From assembly GCF_000203815.1 (NCBI RefSeq), contig NW_004457715.1:310001-374000 (forward strand): a stretch of DNA of 64,000 bases. The letters run 5' to 3'. Position 1 is the first letter of the stretch. Each line of letters begins with the position of its first letter. The position numbers and the translations under genes were made by a program. Shown here piece by piece: positions 34,747-48,380 of the stretch. This stretch comes from Cavenderia fasciculata. Taxonomy: Eukaryota; Evosea; Eumycetozoa; Acytosteliales; Cavenderiaceae. Under the pieces are notes generated by a model. That model had not been told where the DNA came from and searched no databases. It saw only the letters and a program-made list of their open reading frames with translations.

Positions 34747-35354
34747 AAAAAACAAAACAAAATATAATAATCACAAATCAAAACAAAACAGTAATAATAT
34801 ATCATCATCATCCATCAAAAACCAACCAACCCCCCTTATTTATTTATTTATATATTGTAGACATTTAATAAAAAACAATAACAAAAAGTCTTTGTACCCT
34901 TTTAAGGGATGTACATCCTTTTTTAAAAACAATACATGTCTCTCTTTAAATTGCCCAAAGTTTCTTTTTTTTTTTTGATTCAAAAGGTATTTTAAATTAT
35001 ATTTAAAATTTTATTTGGGACCTGTTGTGTGTTTATAATACTTGATTTGGTTGATTGATAATTATCGATTATTATTAATTATTATTATGTTTTTCATAAT
35101 AATAATAAATGATTTGTTGTTGTTGTTGTTGTTATTATTGTTGTCATGATTTGTTATATAAGGTGAGTGAAGATGGCAAGGGAGGAGGTGGGTGAATAAA
35201 GGAGAAGGAGGAGGAAGATGGAGTTGGGGAGGTTAATAATAATAATAATATGTTACTGTTGGATGGATTTTGGTTTTTGATCAAATATTTGGCTTGGAGG
35301 CAGTTGGATTTATAACCAACTTTAATTAATTATTGTTGTTTGTTGTTATTGCTA
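34747..35354. other. Convergent 3' spacer
   Basis: About 600 bp between the 3' ends of the kinase and the HPt gene. AT-rich with several AATAAA-like signals, a perfect 12-base palindrome GGATGTACATCC near 34907 and GTT/AAT runs. No gene seen. Confidence 0.5.
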
Positions 35355-36191
35355 CTATTTACTACTATTATTATCATTATTAATATTATTAGTTTCGGAT
35401 GTTGCAGTTGTTTGATTTTTGGTATTAAATGTTTCTTTACAGGGAGGAGGTGAGGATAGTGATGCAGTTGTGGTGGCCGAGGTGGTTGAAGCATCACAAC
35501 TACTATCACCATGATTACTATTATTATTATTATTATTATTTTGATTATTATTATTGTTGTTATTGACTACAGTTTCGGTAGCAGTGACAGGTGAAATCTT
35601 TTCAGAGTCTTTTTCTGGTAGACTGGCTGTTTTTGTTGTTGTTGATGTATCCAGTTTTTGTTGTTGGTTGTCATTATTATCATTTTGTTGTTCATTTGTC
35701 TCGACTGGTTGTTCTTTTTTGGTTTCATTGTTTGTATCTGTTGCAGATGACGATGATGATGTACCACCGCCACCAACAGCATCGATTTGATCTTGATCTT
35801 CTTTGGTCAATTCCAATGACTCTCCATTCATATGTTTTCGTAGGATGATGAATACGGCAGTAACTTCTTTTTGTAGTTCCTGCACGTGTTCCGATGCCTT
35901 TTTGAGGTGACCATCTTTGCAGAGGTGCTCTATTTTACCAGAGAGAAACCGCACAGACTCGGCGCCAATATAACTGCTTGAACCCTTAATGTCGTGCGAA
36001 TGCAAGACAGACTCTTTTTCGTCGAGCTCTTTGAGTGACAGATCCAGCTTTGGTAGATGCTCTTCAACCGATGCAATGTAAGAGGTGATCAGTTCATTTT
36101 CAAACTCTTGATCTCCATCTGAATAGTCTGCCAATACTTCTTTTTGGAACCTATCTGTTGGTGTTGGTCCACTGAAATCTTGTGATGCCAT
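35355..36191 (-). CDS. rdeA: Histidine phosphotransfer protein, RdeA-like
   Basis: Single exon, 278 residues. Residues 1-125 form an HPt four-helix bundle: Glu-Asn-Glu-Leu-Ile-Thr-Ser-Tyr-Ile, then the phosphorylation motif SHDIKGSSSYIGA with phospho-acceptor His66, followed by a helix with Leu-Ser-Gly-Lys-Ile-Glu and a last long helix. After residue 130 the protein is Asn/Gln/Thr/Ser low complexity. HPt proteins pass phosphate between response-regulator domains; in Dictyostelium a single HPt protein, RdeA, links hybrid histidine kinases to the phosphodiesterase RegA and so sets cAMP levels during development and sporulation. The identification as rdeA rests on HPt type and size, not on a full comparison. 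Open frames on the opposite strand here are shadows of the low-complexity tail. Confidence 0.82.
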   Translation of the reverse strand: MASQDFSGPTPTDRFQKEVLADYSDGDQEFENELITSYIASVEEHLPKLDLSLKELDEKESVLHSHDIKGSSSYIGAESVRFLSGKIEHLCKDGHLKKASEHVQELQKEVTAVFIILRKHMNGESLELTKEDQDQIDAVGGGGTSSSSSATDTNNETKKEQPVETNEQQNDNNDNQQQKLDTSTTTKTASLPEKDSEKISPVTATETVVNNNNNNNQNNNNNNNSNHGDSSCDASTTSATTTASLSSPPPCKETFNTKNQTTATSETNNINNDNNSSK

Positions 36192-37124
36192 TTCTCTCTC
36201 TCTCTCTCTTTTGTGTCTATACTACGTAGTATGTTTTCTCTTCTTCTTGGGATGATGATATTGTTGCTATTCTTCAACCAACCTTTAAATTCTTCTTCTC
36301 TTTGTTTGATAAGCACTGACTACTACTATAAAACTATAAATATAACTATAAATATATGTGTTTTTAATAAATAAATAAATGATTAGGATTAGTTCATTCA
36401 TTCTTTTTTTCAAGAGAAAAGAGGAAAGAGGTGGGTTTTCAAAAAAATCAAAATTGCAAGGGTAAACCCCAACTTCACTTCTTTCTTTTTGGGTTCGATG
36501 CGTTAAACTACTACAGTTATACAAGTATTATAACCAATGAATAAATAATATTCCTACTTTCTCCTCTCCTTCAAGATAGTCATAGATTGAACGTTAAAGA
36601 AAACTACTACTACTACTACTTCTATACTTACCATTAATAATTAATGACAGTTACAGTTGTCAACTTTTGATAGATAAATGCTTAAAGCTGTGATTCTAAA
36701 AAAAAAAAAATGAGTGTTCACCCTTTTACTTGAATATCTATTCTATCTAGATAGAATCCATTCCCATAAAAAAATTTTAGTTTTAGTTTTAGTTTTTTTA
36801 AAAATAAATAAATAAATACTTTAAAACTTCAACTCTCCTTCCTTTGTTTGCCTTTCCTTTTTTTTAGGCACTTTTCTTTTTCTTTTTTTTTAAGCTTTAA
36901 AACTTTAAAATAAATAAAATATTAATATTAATAAATATAAATTTTACCTTTGTCTGTCTTCTATAGAAACCTTTTTGGACTCTTCCCCCTGGTATTATAC
37001 CAAAAAGTACAGAGAGATAGATATTACTAGTTAAATTAATTAATTAGATTGTTAATATTATTATTATTATAATTTGTAATTTTAAAGCATCAAATATACC
37101 TTTTATTAATATTATTATTGGTTC
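36192..37124. other. Spacer upstream of HPt gene
   Basis: About 930 bp between two minus-strand genes; it holds the HPt promoter and the 3' flank of the SEC-C gene. AT-rich with homopolymer and AAAT runs. No gene or structured element recognised. Confidence 0.5.
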
Positions 37125-38182
37125 TTAATAGGTCAAATAGAACTTTGAGGTCTCACCACAACACTTTTTGAATTTCTTTCCTTGTTGTTTACATGGGCAA
37201 GTTTCGTTGGGTGAAACTTTAATTTGTTTAATTGCACCTTTACCTTGACTCAATCTAATATTATTTATAGCATCTAAAAGAAAAGGAAAAAATGTCAATT
37301 ATGAGTTGAACTCTATATATCATCATATATTGTTTCATCTCCCACCGTTGAGAGAGAGAGAGAGATAGATGATCTAGATCATCTAAAACACATTTGTGGT
37401 GTTATTATTATTATTATCGATTATTGCATACCATAACATTTAGATTTAAAAACGGTGTATTCTCCATTGGACATTTGTTTCTCCAATGCTTTTATAAATG
37501 GGTGACTGGCATTTGGATCCTTTTCAATAAATACTATTGCCTTGTCATTGATTTTACATAGTTGCTCTACTTTTTCTTGTACCCAACCATTATTAAAAAT
37601 AAGTAATCCATTGCTATTATTATTATTGTCTTGTTGTTGTTGTTCTACTTGCTGTTGTCCTTCTTGTTGAGCATTAACTAATTCATTAACTAGTTTAATG
37701 GATTGTAATAATTTGTCAGAGATTGGTGAAGGAGCAAGATCGGTTGCTTTCAATTTAGACAATTTAGGTGACGCGTCAGAATGAGCAATCGAAGTAGTTT
37801 CATGCACATTGAGCTCTTCAAATGTTGCACATTTGTTTGATTGAATGTCTCTCCACATTTCCTCCATTTCATTTAATTCCAATGGTTTACTATTTGGTTG
37901 TTTTTGTGCTATCACATGACACCTCCATACATTAATATTATTATTATTACTATTATTATTGTCTTGATGATATTTCAATTCTGCTTCAAAATCTTGAAAA
38001 GAAAAAGATGAAGAATAGAGATCAGTGTGAATGAATGATATCCAATTATAACTCTTTACGATAAAGACACTTGATTCCAAGTTGATATCATCACAATAGA
38101 ATCTAACATCTCTGTCTGCTACTCTTTGTTGTCTTGCAAGAAATCCAATGGGTATAGAGTAACTAGATGGAGAAGAGTTCAT
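37125..38182 (-). CDS. SEC-C zinc-motif protein of unknown function
   Basis: Two exons: 38182-37432 and 37273-37125; 299 residues. The second exon encodes a SEC-C motif near the C-terminus, Cys-Pro-Cys, eight residues, then Cys-Cys-Gly (CPCKQQGKKFKKCCG), as in the zinc-binding tail of bacterial SecA and many unrelated proteins. The first 250 residues contain a beta-rich start (FLARQQRVADRDVRFYCDD), a Gln/Asn-rich linker and a helical part; I do not recognise a family. The intron is phase 1 with a GTATGC donor. The SEC-C motif suggests protein or ribosome contact but does not give a function. Confidence 0.78.
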
Positions 38183-41100
38183 GTCAAGAGAATTATCTAT
38201 CTATCTAATCTATCTATCTATAGATTGTTGTGTAAAGTAATCGAGTACTCGTTTTAAGAGACTGGTCAGTCGATACAAGCTTGTTTTGTTATATTTTTTA
38301 TTTTTTGCCTTTTTTAAACAAAAGCTTTTCTTGTGAGAAAAGAGTTCTTTAAACCCCAGAAAGTTTGTTAACTCACTTGCTTATGATACTTGTCTAAAGT
38401 TTCCACAGTTAGATGGAGAGTAGAGTCGTTAGAGAGAGACCTAACACTTCTGTTGATATAGGTCACTCTTGCACCTCATCAACCATCGTCATCACCATCA
38501 ACAACGTGAACTTTATCAGCTATACAAAGTTTTCATTACAAACAGATATATCATATATATAATCCCTCGAATAATACAACACGACGATGATTATATCTGT
38601 TCAACGGATAACAGATCAACCACCATCCATCAGAATCTTATCCTAAATTAGTATCATTCACTATAAAAGGAATAGCTAATATTGGGTAGTATCAAGATTT
38701 TCTAGTATTGGGCTCGCTTGACGGACCCGATAACATGATCGCGCGACCCCGTACGCGACCCCTAACCAATATCACAAAAGGAGGATGGAATGAATTGGGA
38801 TCTTATTGATCTACATTTATACATCTCACGATACAATGAATCTAATGTCACATGTGACAGGATAATAATTAATAATAATAATAATAATAATTGATAAAGA
38901 GGTGGATGCACATTTAAATTATCAGCTGACAAGAATAGCGTTAACGATTGGTTTTGGTAAACTACAACGAGCACATTTATCATATGATGGTGATATTTTT
39001 AGAGAGAGCGTGGGAGATGGCTTCTTAAATTACCCAATCACAATCTTAAAGTGTTAAAAATACTTTGTAAAATAATCAAATCTTTACAAATATCAATCAA
39101 CATCAAACCCTCACACATGGGCAATGAATCAAAAGTAAAGGAATTCATATTGATTGATAGATTGATAGGATCAATCAATTCCATTTTAATTGGGCAATTA
39201 CAGATCAGCAGACAAACCAGTCTTGGTTCCAAGATTACTTGATCAAGGATGGCTCGATAGAGAAAGGGCCGTGCTAAAAATTCAAATAGTATTAAAAGAA
39301 ATGTGAGTATAAATCTCATTGAACACACTCGACTAGTACATGGGTTTGTTGTTGTTGTTGGAGAGATTGTTTCAGCGACCATCATCCATTCAGTTGATGA
39401 TGCCCATGGTGTTTCAAAGTTTTGTTCTTGGTTGTTGTTACTTTGGGAATTAAACGTAATTAGGGTATGTTGATTTTGATTGGTGTCGAATATTAGGTAG
39501 AGTGCATCATGAACAACTGATCGTGGTTGGGGAGAGAGTGAGGTCGGGGGGTGCCATGCCTTCCATTGATAAATTTCATTTTAAAAATAATTTGTTTTTG
39601 ATTTGGGTAGTGTTTTTAAAAGAGTGTCGGATGGGATCAGACTCCCCCACATTTTAAATCTCTCGATCCAATGGGGGTAGCGCAACCCCATTTTAGGCTC
39701 AAACCCTTGCCATGACCCCAATATCAAATACACTTTAGGTCACAATGGTTTAGAAAAGGAAAAAAACCGTTCATACTGCAGCAGAAGCATCATCAGCTGA
39801 CACAACGATCCTATATCACAACACACAGAGACAACCAACAGAACACACACACACACAATCAAAAGGTAAAAACAGACCATCTATCTTTTATATCAGGTTT
39901 TACTCGTCGCAGCAGAAGCATCATCCATCAGCAGGGGCAAGCACCATCTATTCATCCATCCCTCAACCAACGCTGTTTCAAACACAGAACAGAATTATTC
40001 CCATTAAAAACAACCCCTCCATTCCTCTCTCACTTGATTGACAACAACACCATCAGCTATATATTCCTTCATTTCTCTATCTAGAGATTCCATACTATAA
40101 AAACAATTTGTTATATTACATATATCTCTCTCTATATCTATCTTCTTATCTATTTCTCTTTGGTTCACACAGACACACATTGCCATCAATCAAGATTGAT
40201 TAGTTTACTTATTGTATTTATTATTATTTCACCTGACCATAGTATTGTTCGAGCTTAATTCTCATCATTATCCTTCTCGTTCAATCAATCAAGTTTTTTG
40301 TTTGTTTAATTTTATATCCACCCACCAAAGACAGTACTAGTGCACTGTTCAATCAAATCAATTTGATTTTTTCAATTTTTTCCTTTTCAGGAGTTTTTAT
40401 TTATATACCCAAAAACCTCAGCCATTCTACTACAACTACAACTACTACAACATTCACCTTTTACTTTACTTTACTTTACTTACTTCCATAGTATTATTAT
40501 TAACATCAAATATATAAATATAAAGTTATAACTCTCTCTCTCTCTACTCTACTCGCTTCAAACCAAACCAAACCCAAGCCAAACCAAGCCAGACTAGACC
40601 ATACCATACCAAGCCAAACCACCCACGCACCATTGTTGCTTGAAACACAACAACAATACCTAACATCCTATAGACAATCAATCTGTGGTAACTATTTTCA
40701 TTTCATTCCCAAACACACATTTTTTTTTTTGTTACATACACACACACAACTCAACTGCTATTCCCCTCACGCCCACCACTACCACCACACCTTTTCCCTT
40801 TTAGATACATAACATTCATCTCATCTTTCATTTTTGAATCCAACTGCCAACACCACTAACCCTAAAGGTTAGATTACAACTTTAACAACAATCACGAAAA
40901 TAGTAATACTAATAAAAATAGTAGTAGACTATACTATACTATACTTACTGTCTGTACCACCACTCTAACACCAACACCAACAACACCAACAACAATAACA
41001 ACAACACGACGGCGGCGACGACGATTGTGTACTGCATAAATCGTTGTGATAAGTAACTTGCTTCCCTTCTTCTTCTTTCCATCCAACAATCCATCTATCC

Positions 41101-41600
41101 ATCTATCCATCCCCTGCTGGCTTTTCCAACCTTCACATCCATCCAAACCCACCACCACCACCACCACCGACTACCACCCACTACATCAACCACCACACAC
41201 TCAATCAAATCAGCAACCTCACACACACAAACACAATTGGTTTTAAAATCAAAATTTTATATTCCAACAACATCACTACCAATTCAATTCAATTATTGAA
41301 AATCAATCGCTTCTACTGCTACTGCTACTATTGTTGTTCTGTTTTGAAACACAACAATCAACGGGTCTATCTTTCAATTATACATATACATACACGCTCA
41401 CTCTTTCAAACAAATACACATAAATCCATCCACTCCTTATTCTCCTTTTTGATTGTGTGTGTTTGATTGATACCTTTCAACAACAACGTTAATTATAACA
41501 ACATAGAGTTGTTGGTTGCGTTTTTTTTTTGCCATCATCCCCTTTCTTTTCTTTTGTTTTAAGAAAGTTCTAATTTATTCATCCATCGCCGACACACCAA

Positions 41601-41631
<31 letters not shown>

Positions 41632-41802
41632 TATATATATATCTATTTATTTTTGTAAATCCAAAACTCAGAAATATATTAACATTGCGGTTTTCGAATC
41701 ACTATTATTAAACAGGAAAAAAAAACAAAAAAAATAGAAAGGAAATCTGGAATATTCATAGTAGATAGATAATAAATTATCAATCAAACATTTAATTTTA
41801 TT
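38183..41802. other. 3.6-kb gene-poor spacer / long leader region
   Basis: No gene is supported between the SEC-C gene (minus) and the two-RRM gene (plus). Notable contents: a GC-rich stretch at about 38708-38765 with GCGACCCC-type direct repeats; a stretch at about 38770-39390 of ordinary base composition but broken frames on both strands; a GC-rich stretch at about 39540-39720; a direct repeat of GCAGCAGAAGCATCATC at about 39779 and 39909; and from about 40430 to the RRM start a C/A-rich, CCAAACC- and CAACAA-rich sequence that looks like a long promoter or leader. Confidence 0.5.
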
Positions 41803-43820
41803 ATGCTTCAAGTTCAACAACAATACCAACAACAACAACAACTACAAGAAATATATAATTTCCAAAACCTATCAATCAACACCACCGGTCATATGACTGC
41901 TGCTGCTACTGCTACTACAATGTTATCCAACAGTAATAGTCAAATCATGATGATTGGTAGTCATCAACTCGATAGTAGTTCAGGTTCCATTGCTTCCACC
42001 GATGATTCATCATTTGATATGGATGAAGAACTTGTCATCACTACATTATATGTTCACAATCTTGATAGAGCTATTCCACAACAAGAAGTTTTAAAAATTT
42101 TCGAGTATGCATAATAATAATAATAGTATAAATAATAATACTTGTTCAATTTAATTAACTTTTTTTTTCTTTTCTTTTTCTTTTAATTTTATTTAGACAA
42201 TATGGTGAACTTGAACCAAATGAATGTATTTTCTTTTATCCACAAAGAATAAGTAGTTCCTATGCCTTTGTAAGATACAAGAATAGAAATGATGCCGAAC
42301 AAGCTTTGGATGCCATGAATGGTGCTAAAATTGGATCACTCCCAATTTCTATTAAATGGTCTGATTCATGTGATCAGAGAACAAGTATTCATTTAACTTT
42401 TAATCCAAAGTTGGTAAGTTGAAAAAGAGAGATTTAAAATTAAATTAAACTATTTGAATATTAATTGTATTTTTTATTTTTGATTTATTTTTAGGCAAAA
42501 CCAGGATTCCATAAACAAGTATTTCACAAGTGTAGAGAATTTGGTAAAGTTAATCATTACAATATTCCAAGAAAGAAAGGAGTAGTTTCACAATCCAACA
42601 TTTATGAAGGTTTTGGATTCGTTCATTTCAAAGATTCACTCAATGGAAGATGTGCAGCTCAAGACGCCATCAATTATTTCAATATGAATGATATTGGTGG
42701 TGTTAAAATCAACTGCTGTTTCTCTAAAAAGAAACTTAATGTTCCATCCATGCCCGCTGCAACCAATGCCATCATCAACGATTTAAATAATAATTTCTTT
42801 TCTTCTCAACAATTATCATCTTCATCTCCATCGATCATTACCTCCTCCTCTTCTAATCATATTAATATTAATAATAATAATAATAGTATTATGCAAGGTG
42901 GCCAACAACAACAACAACATATTCACAGCCACCCACTTTCATCGTCGACACCTGGAATCATACTAAATTCGCCAATTGCTCCGATTCCCCAAAACCCATT
43001 CTCGGCGCATTCACTGTTGCCCGCTGCAGACACCAACACCGCTGTCTTTAATCCATTTAGTAACATGGTTGGTGCATCGTACGGTAACAACCCTAACAAT
43101 ACCGCTATTCCTATCCGAACCAGTCCCCAGTCATCGACACACACCACACCCAACATTTCACCAAACGTGTCTCCAACCTTCCGCCAAGACAAGTTCACCG
43201 GCCCACAAGACATTTACAACAATGAATATTTCCAACCATGTGAAATATCCGAACCATTGGGATCATCACACTCTCCATCGTCGTCGTCATCATCATCATC
43301 TGACATTCAAAGTTTCTTGTCTCATTACACTACTCCATTTATCATGCCTGGCAACAACATGTATTCCCCACCTTCTCCATCAATGCATCATCAACAACAA
43401 CAACAACAACAACAACACCGCAAGTCACCTGTCAATAACAGTCCACCTCTTCCAACAAGAGTCAACCATGTAGTGACAAGCCCACTCTCTTTTTACTTTG
43501 GTGATTCTTCACGAGACAAAATCTTTTCCGAAAATGATGAAGTTATCAATTTTACAGGATGTGCACCACTCAACAACATGCACGATATCCGTCTTTCAAA
43601 CTCACTCAACTCTGTTCCTCGTATGACCAAGTCACCAGTCATGTCCAACAACAACAATAACCCCAACAATATGGGTCAACAACAACAATATGCACCAATG
43701 ACAGCCAACCCCATCTCTAAACCACTTTCATCATCATCTGGCGGTGGTCTTCCACCATCACCATACATGTCTCTCCACCCTTCCCACAATCTCACCATAC
43801 CCTTCAAAGCCACCTTTTAA
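41803..43820 (+). CDS. Protein with two RNA-recognition motifs
   Basis: Three exons: 41803-42104, 42197-42413, 42495-43820; 614 residues. RRM1 (about 77-157) has RNP2 Leu-Tyr-Val-His-Asn-Leu and RNP1 Ser-Tyr-Ala-Phe-Val-Arg-Tyr; RRM2 (about 161-247) has Ile-His-Leu-Thr-Phe-Asn and RNP1 GFGFVHFKD. The last 360 residues are low complexity, rich in Asn, Ser, Pro and Gln. RRMs bind single-stranded RNA; a role in mRNA processing, localisation or translation is likely but not specified by the sequence. The gene has a very long upstream region without other genes and a Gln-rich start after the ATG at 41803. Confidence 0.85.
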
Positions 43821-44372
43821 CCAAACACACCTCTAAGCTCAAAATGTTATAAACTCTAAAAATCAACTTTAACATTATTTTTCATCCCATCCAATCCCTT
43901 CGTAAATAGTAATTGTATATTTTCACCAACAACAACAAAAACAAAAACAATAATATTAAATGTTTATATGTACAAATAATAATAATAATAATAATAATAA
44001 TTCTCAAACCCCAAAAAAGAAAACTTTAAAAAAAAACAAACAAAAACAAACATAATCAAAATCAATTCAATGGAACTAATATTTCACAATTTGGGGAACA
44101 AACCAAACAAACAACCAACCAACCCAACAGTACAGATTAATCTAGACTGATATAATTAAACAATAAACTAAACTCTAAACTCTAAACTCTACACTTACCT
44201 TTGTCAAACAAATTAAATTAAATCTATGAGCTGACTTGTCTGGAGGAGGAGTGAGCTTACAAAAAATATTTTCCCTCCAAAAATTAATTTTTGAACATTT
44301 CAGACAAACTATTGAAAAAACTACATGTATTAAATTTGTAGTTGATATATATATATATGTAAAAGTAGAATT
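43821..44372. other. Spacer between RRM gene and GCP2 gene
   Basis: About 550 bp, both neighbours on the plus strand: 3' flank of the RRM gene with an AAT run, then the promoter of the GCP2 gene. No gene seen. Confidence 0.5.
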
Positions 44373-47300
44373 ATGTCATATAGTTATAATAATACTAGCG
44401 GAGGAGGAGGAGGAGGTGGTGGTGGTAGTCATGTTTCGAGTGAATCAATTGCATCACATCATACCTATCAGTTGAATCTGTCACCTAGAACATTAAAGAA
44501 ACTTGGAGAGATATCATCATCACAACAACAGCAACAGACAGCAGAGAATACAATCTTCCCACCAAGACATTATCACAGAAAACAATTAAGAGGTGCTGCT
44601 GCAAAGAAACGATCATTGACAGTAACCACTCAAGCTGGTACAACCATCGAAATACCACCTCCACCAATTGCAAAGTTACCTGAATGGACTAGAAAGAGAT
44701 CATTCCTAAATAATGGTTTCTTAAATGATTCTTTATCTCTTACTTATGAACCAAATCATCAACCTGTAAATAGACAATACAATACACATTCATGTGCATA
44801 TGATACATTTGTATTTTGCATGCAAAATATGTATATTAATCTTTTTTTGATTTCTTTTTCTATTTAGGGAAAATATCAAACATCAATACAATCAAATAAT
44901 GTACCTGCATTTGATAGTTTATCACCAAGTCATCAAGAGTATTGTTTGATGGAAGATTTATTGTTTGTGATGCTTGGTATCGAGGGCAAGATGATTCATT
45001 TGGAAAAGACGTATTCATTGACAGAGGATATTGATCAAGACCAGGAATCATATCATCACCAACAAGATGGAGGTCTATCAAAGGTGGTATCTACCATGTC
45101 GACCACCATTACAATGACTAAAAAGACTATACTCGAATCGAATCCACCCAAATCACCATTGGTTGAATTTATCATTGACGCTAGTGTCGATGAGAGTCTA
45201 ATGCACTTGGTTAGAAGAATACTACCAGTTTGTAGTTACTATATCTATATCGCTGATTTCATAGACACTAGATTAAACTTTGAATGGGGTGTCATTTGTC
45301 ATTCACTTTGTGAATCTATACAATCCCTAATCAAAGATTATCATCAATTGGTTACTAATCTTGAAAATCAATTAAAATCAAATACTTTATCTTTACAAGT
45401 AGGTTGAAAAAAGAAAAAAAAGAAAGAAAAATGGAGAATCGAATCAAAATAATATTAACTATTTACCTTTTTTTTTAATATTGTTTAGAGAATGTGGTAT
45501 TATATTCAACCAACTTTAAGAATATTTGAATCTGTATATAATTTATTATATGAAACTATTAAATCAAATCTTTATGGATCACAAATACTTAATTTATTAT
45601 TTAATAGTATTGCAATTTATGGATGGTAAGAAAAAAAGAGAGAGAGAGAGATTTAATTATAATTCAAAAATGATTATTATTTATTTATTAATTAATTTAA
45701 TTAATTTAATTTTTTTAGTGATCAAACAAGTAAAGAATTATATTTATATTTTATTGAATATTGTTCAAAACCATTTTTAAAAATGTTAGAGGATTGGATT
45801 TATAGAGGAACAGTGAATGATGTACATGGAGAATTTATGATTGAAGAGAATTTGGATTTACAAAAAGAAAATATAAACAAAAACTATAATGACAGTTATT
45901 GGGAAAATAGATATATTGTTCGTCGTGATCAAGCTCCTAAATTCCTTGAAAAGGTTGTACAAAAGATATTACTCACTGGAAAATACTTAAATGTTATAAA
46001 AGAATGTACTCAAGGTAATATTAAATATGAAAATGCTTCACCTTTAATTTATAGTCAAAATGAAAAAGAGTATGTAAAAAGAAAAAGAAACATATTAAAT
46101 TAAATTAATATTTATTAATTAATTAATTATTTTTAGTTATATTGAAAGAATTGATAAAGCATATGATTTTGCAAGTTCAACATTGTTAAAACAAATGAAT
46201 GATATGAATCTATTGAATAGATTAAAATCATTAAAACATTACTTTTTACTTTGTCAAGGTGATTTTATATCACATTTTATGGAGATTACAGACGAGGAGT
46301 TAAAGAAACCATTGACTGAAATCTCTACGGCAAGAATGAACAGTCTTTTACAATTGTCTCTTAGAACATCGGCCACACTCCAAGAAGACATCAACAAGGA
46401 TGATTTGGAAATCGAATTTTTACCTCACCGACTAAGTGATCAATTACTTTCTATCATCAATATTGGTGATCAATCTCATCAACAAAGAAAAATGAATGGT
46501 GGTACTATAGATTCATTGTCATCTACTACCACCACCACAACTACTTCAAACAATACAACAGGTGGTTCAATAGGAGGTAAACCATTACTTGGAATTGAAT
46601 CATTGGCATTTAATTACAAAGTTAAATGGCCATTATCATTGGTCATTAGTAGAAAGTCATTGGTCAAATATCAAATAATCTTTAGACACTTGTTTTTATG
46701 TAAACATGTTGAAAAGTTACTTTGCAACACTTGGAATCTACATCAAGAGTCAAGACGAAAGTTTTCACACAAGCCAGGTTTGACCAGTCTGCTTTCCTTT
46801 TCTCACTTTTTCCGTCATCGTTTGATCCACTTTTTACAAAACCTCGAGTACTATATGATGTTGGAAGTGTTGGAGCCAAACTGGAATAGAATGAAAGAAG
46901 CAATCAAAAACTCGACCACTGTCGACGAAGTTATCAAGGTGCACGATAGTTTTCTCGAAACATGTCTCACAGAGTGTATGCTCACCGACACTCGTTTAGT
47001 GTCACTGTTGATGAAGTTTTTGAACCTTTGCACGCTCGTGTCGGATCTTATCACCAAGTTGGTCAGCGAAGATACAGTGTTGGTGGTTGAAGAGGTTGGT
47101 GTGACTATTCGTCACTTTGAACAGAAATTCCATCATATTCTCAGATTGTTGCTAGATACTCTTAAATCATTCTCTACATCGGAATCCAACAGACACATGA
47201 TTCATTTAATTACAAGATTAGATTATAATAATTATTATAGTAATTATTTTGAACAAAATCCAATTGTTGTTGCAAAACAACAACCTACTCAACCGACTCA

Positions 47301-47865
47301 ACAACCTCAACCATCATCATCATCGTCATCTTCTACTACAAGACCACAAACATCTCAACTAACACAACAACAATTACAACAATATCAACAACAATTACAA
47401 ATTCAACAACAACAACAATTGGCAAGAAGAGCATCTGGAGCTTCTTCTTCTTCTTCTTCTACTTTACCAACATCAACAACAGGTTTGGCTACTATTGGTA
47501 AAAATGTAAATACAACAACAGACAAGAATGGTGGTACTAGTTTAAATCCATCACCAGAATTAACTTCAACTACTACAACTACGACCATTACAACTACAAC
47601 CACTACCAGGTCACCTTCAAAGTCACGTGCCAATACTTCTAGTTTTGTTCCAAAGAAATTAGAATCTTTTTCTTCAACTCCCGCTGCTGCTGCTGCTGCC
47701 GCTGGTTCCTCGACTCCATCCACTTCTTTGGCGACCACCCCATCTACTTTGTCAACAATAACTGCAGCACCGATCAACCCCAATGTAACCGGGTCACCAA
47801 CAACCTATGAATTGGAACAAAAATTACAAAGTATAAAGAATAGAGCAAAACTATCATCTCAATAA
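44373..47865 (+). CDS. spc97: Gamma-tubulin complex component 2 (GCP2/Spc97)
   Basis: Five exons: 44373-44765 (donor uncertain, 44810 also possible), 44868-45398, 45489-45625, 45719-46069, 46137-47865; about 1,046 residues. The conserved order of GCP proteins is visible: an N-terminal leader with Leu-Pro-Glu-Trp, then GRIP1 (MEDLLFVMLGIEGKMI; a helical stretch with Met-Trp-Tyr-Tyr-Ile-Gln-Pro; MLEDWIYRGTVNDVHGEFMI; Tyr-Trp-Glu-Asn-Arg-Tyr; KILLTGKYLNVIKEC), then GRIP2 (LLCQGDFISHFMEI, KWPLSLVISRKSLVKYQIIF, Arg-His-Arg-Leu-Ile-His-Phe, Asn-Leu-Glu-Tyr-Tyr). GCP2 pairs with GCP3 in the gamma-tubulin small complex that nucleates microtubules at the centrosome. The block order and the VHGEF stretch fit GCP2 best. 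The last 200 residues are Gln/Ser/Thr low complexity, an addition usual for dictyostelids. Confidence 0.88.
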
Positions 47866-48015
47866 ATAGTAGGTAATTTTTGGTAAACATGATAAAATAA
47901 TGGATTATTATTTGGATATATTTTAATATGATTTTTAATTTATTAATTTTTTTTGTTGATTTAGATGTAATATATTTATTACGTTTGTTTTCATCAAATA
48001 CTCTCTCCTATATAT

Positions 48016-48337
48016 TTATTGAGGAGCGACAGTATCAAAATCAGTTTTAGTAGTGATAAAAGACCATTCTTCAATTTCTTTTTGAATTTGTTTGGCTTTG
48101 GCAAGAACAGTGTCTGTGCAGTCAGTTCCGATATAGATATGTTGTGGAAGTGCAATACCTTGTCCATTACGCTTGACAATCTCAAATACTACATCTACCA
48201 ACTTGTTTGGATCACCACGTTGATTGTTGTGCAAGGTTTCATTAATTTTAATTTGACTTTCATTCAATGGTTTGTAATCTTGAATAAAGTTGGCTGGTGG
48301 CTGGATGGTTCCAATAAATTCAGTTCTAAATGCTCTA

Positions 48338-48380
<43 letters not shown>

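Noticed and set aside
35554-35848. Plus-strand open frames over the HPt gene
   Set aside because: They are antisense shadows of the Asn/Gln/Ser-rich tail of the HPt protein, giving Val/Leu/Phe/Cys strings.
38762-39385. Minus-strand open frames of 73 and 115 codons
   Set aside because: They are hydrophobic translations of AT-rich sequence without family pattern, splice logic or neighbours that would make a gene; the plus strand is equally unconvincing.
47403-47783. Minus-strand open frame of 126 codons over the GCP2 tail
   Set aside because: Val- and Glu-rich translation opposite Thr/Ser/Gln codon runs; a shadow.
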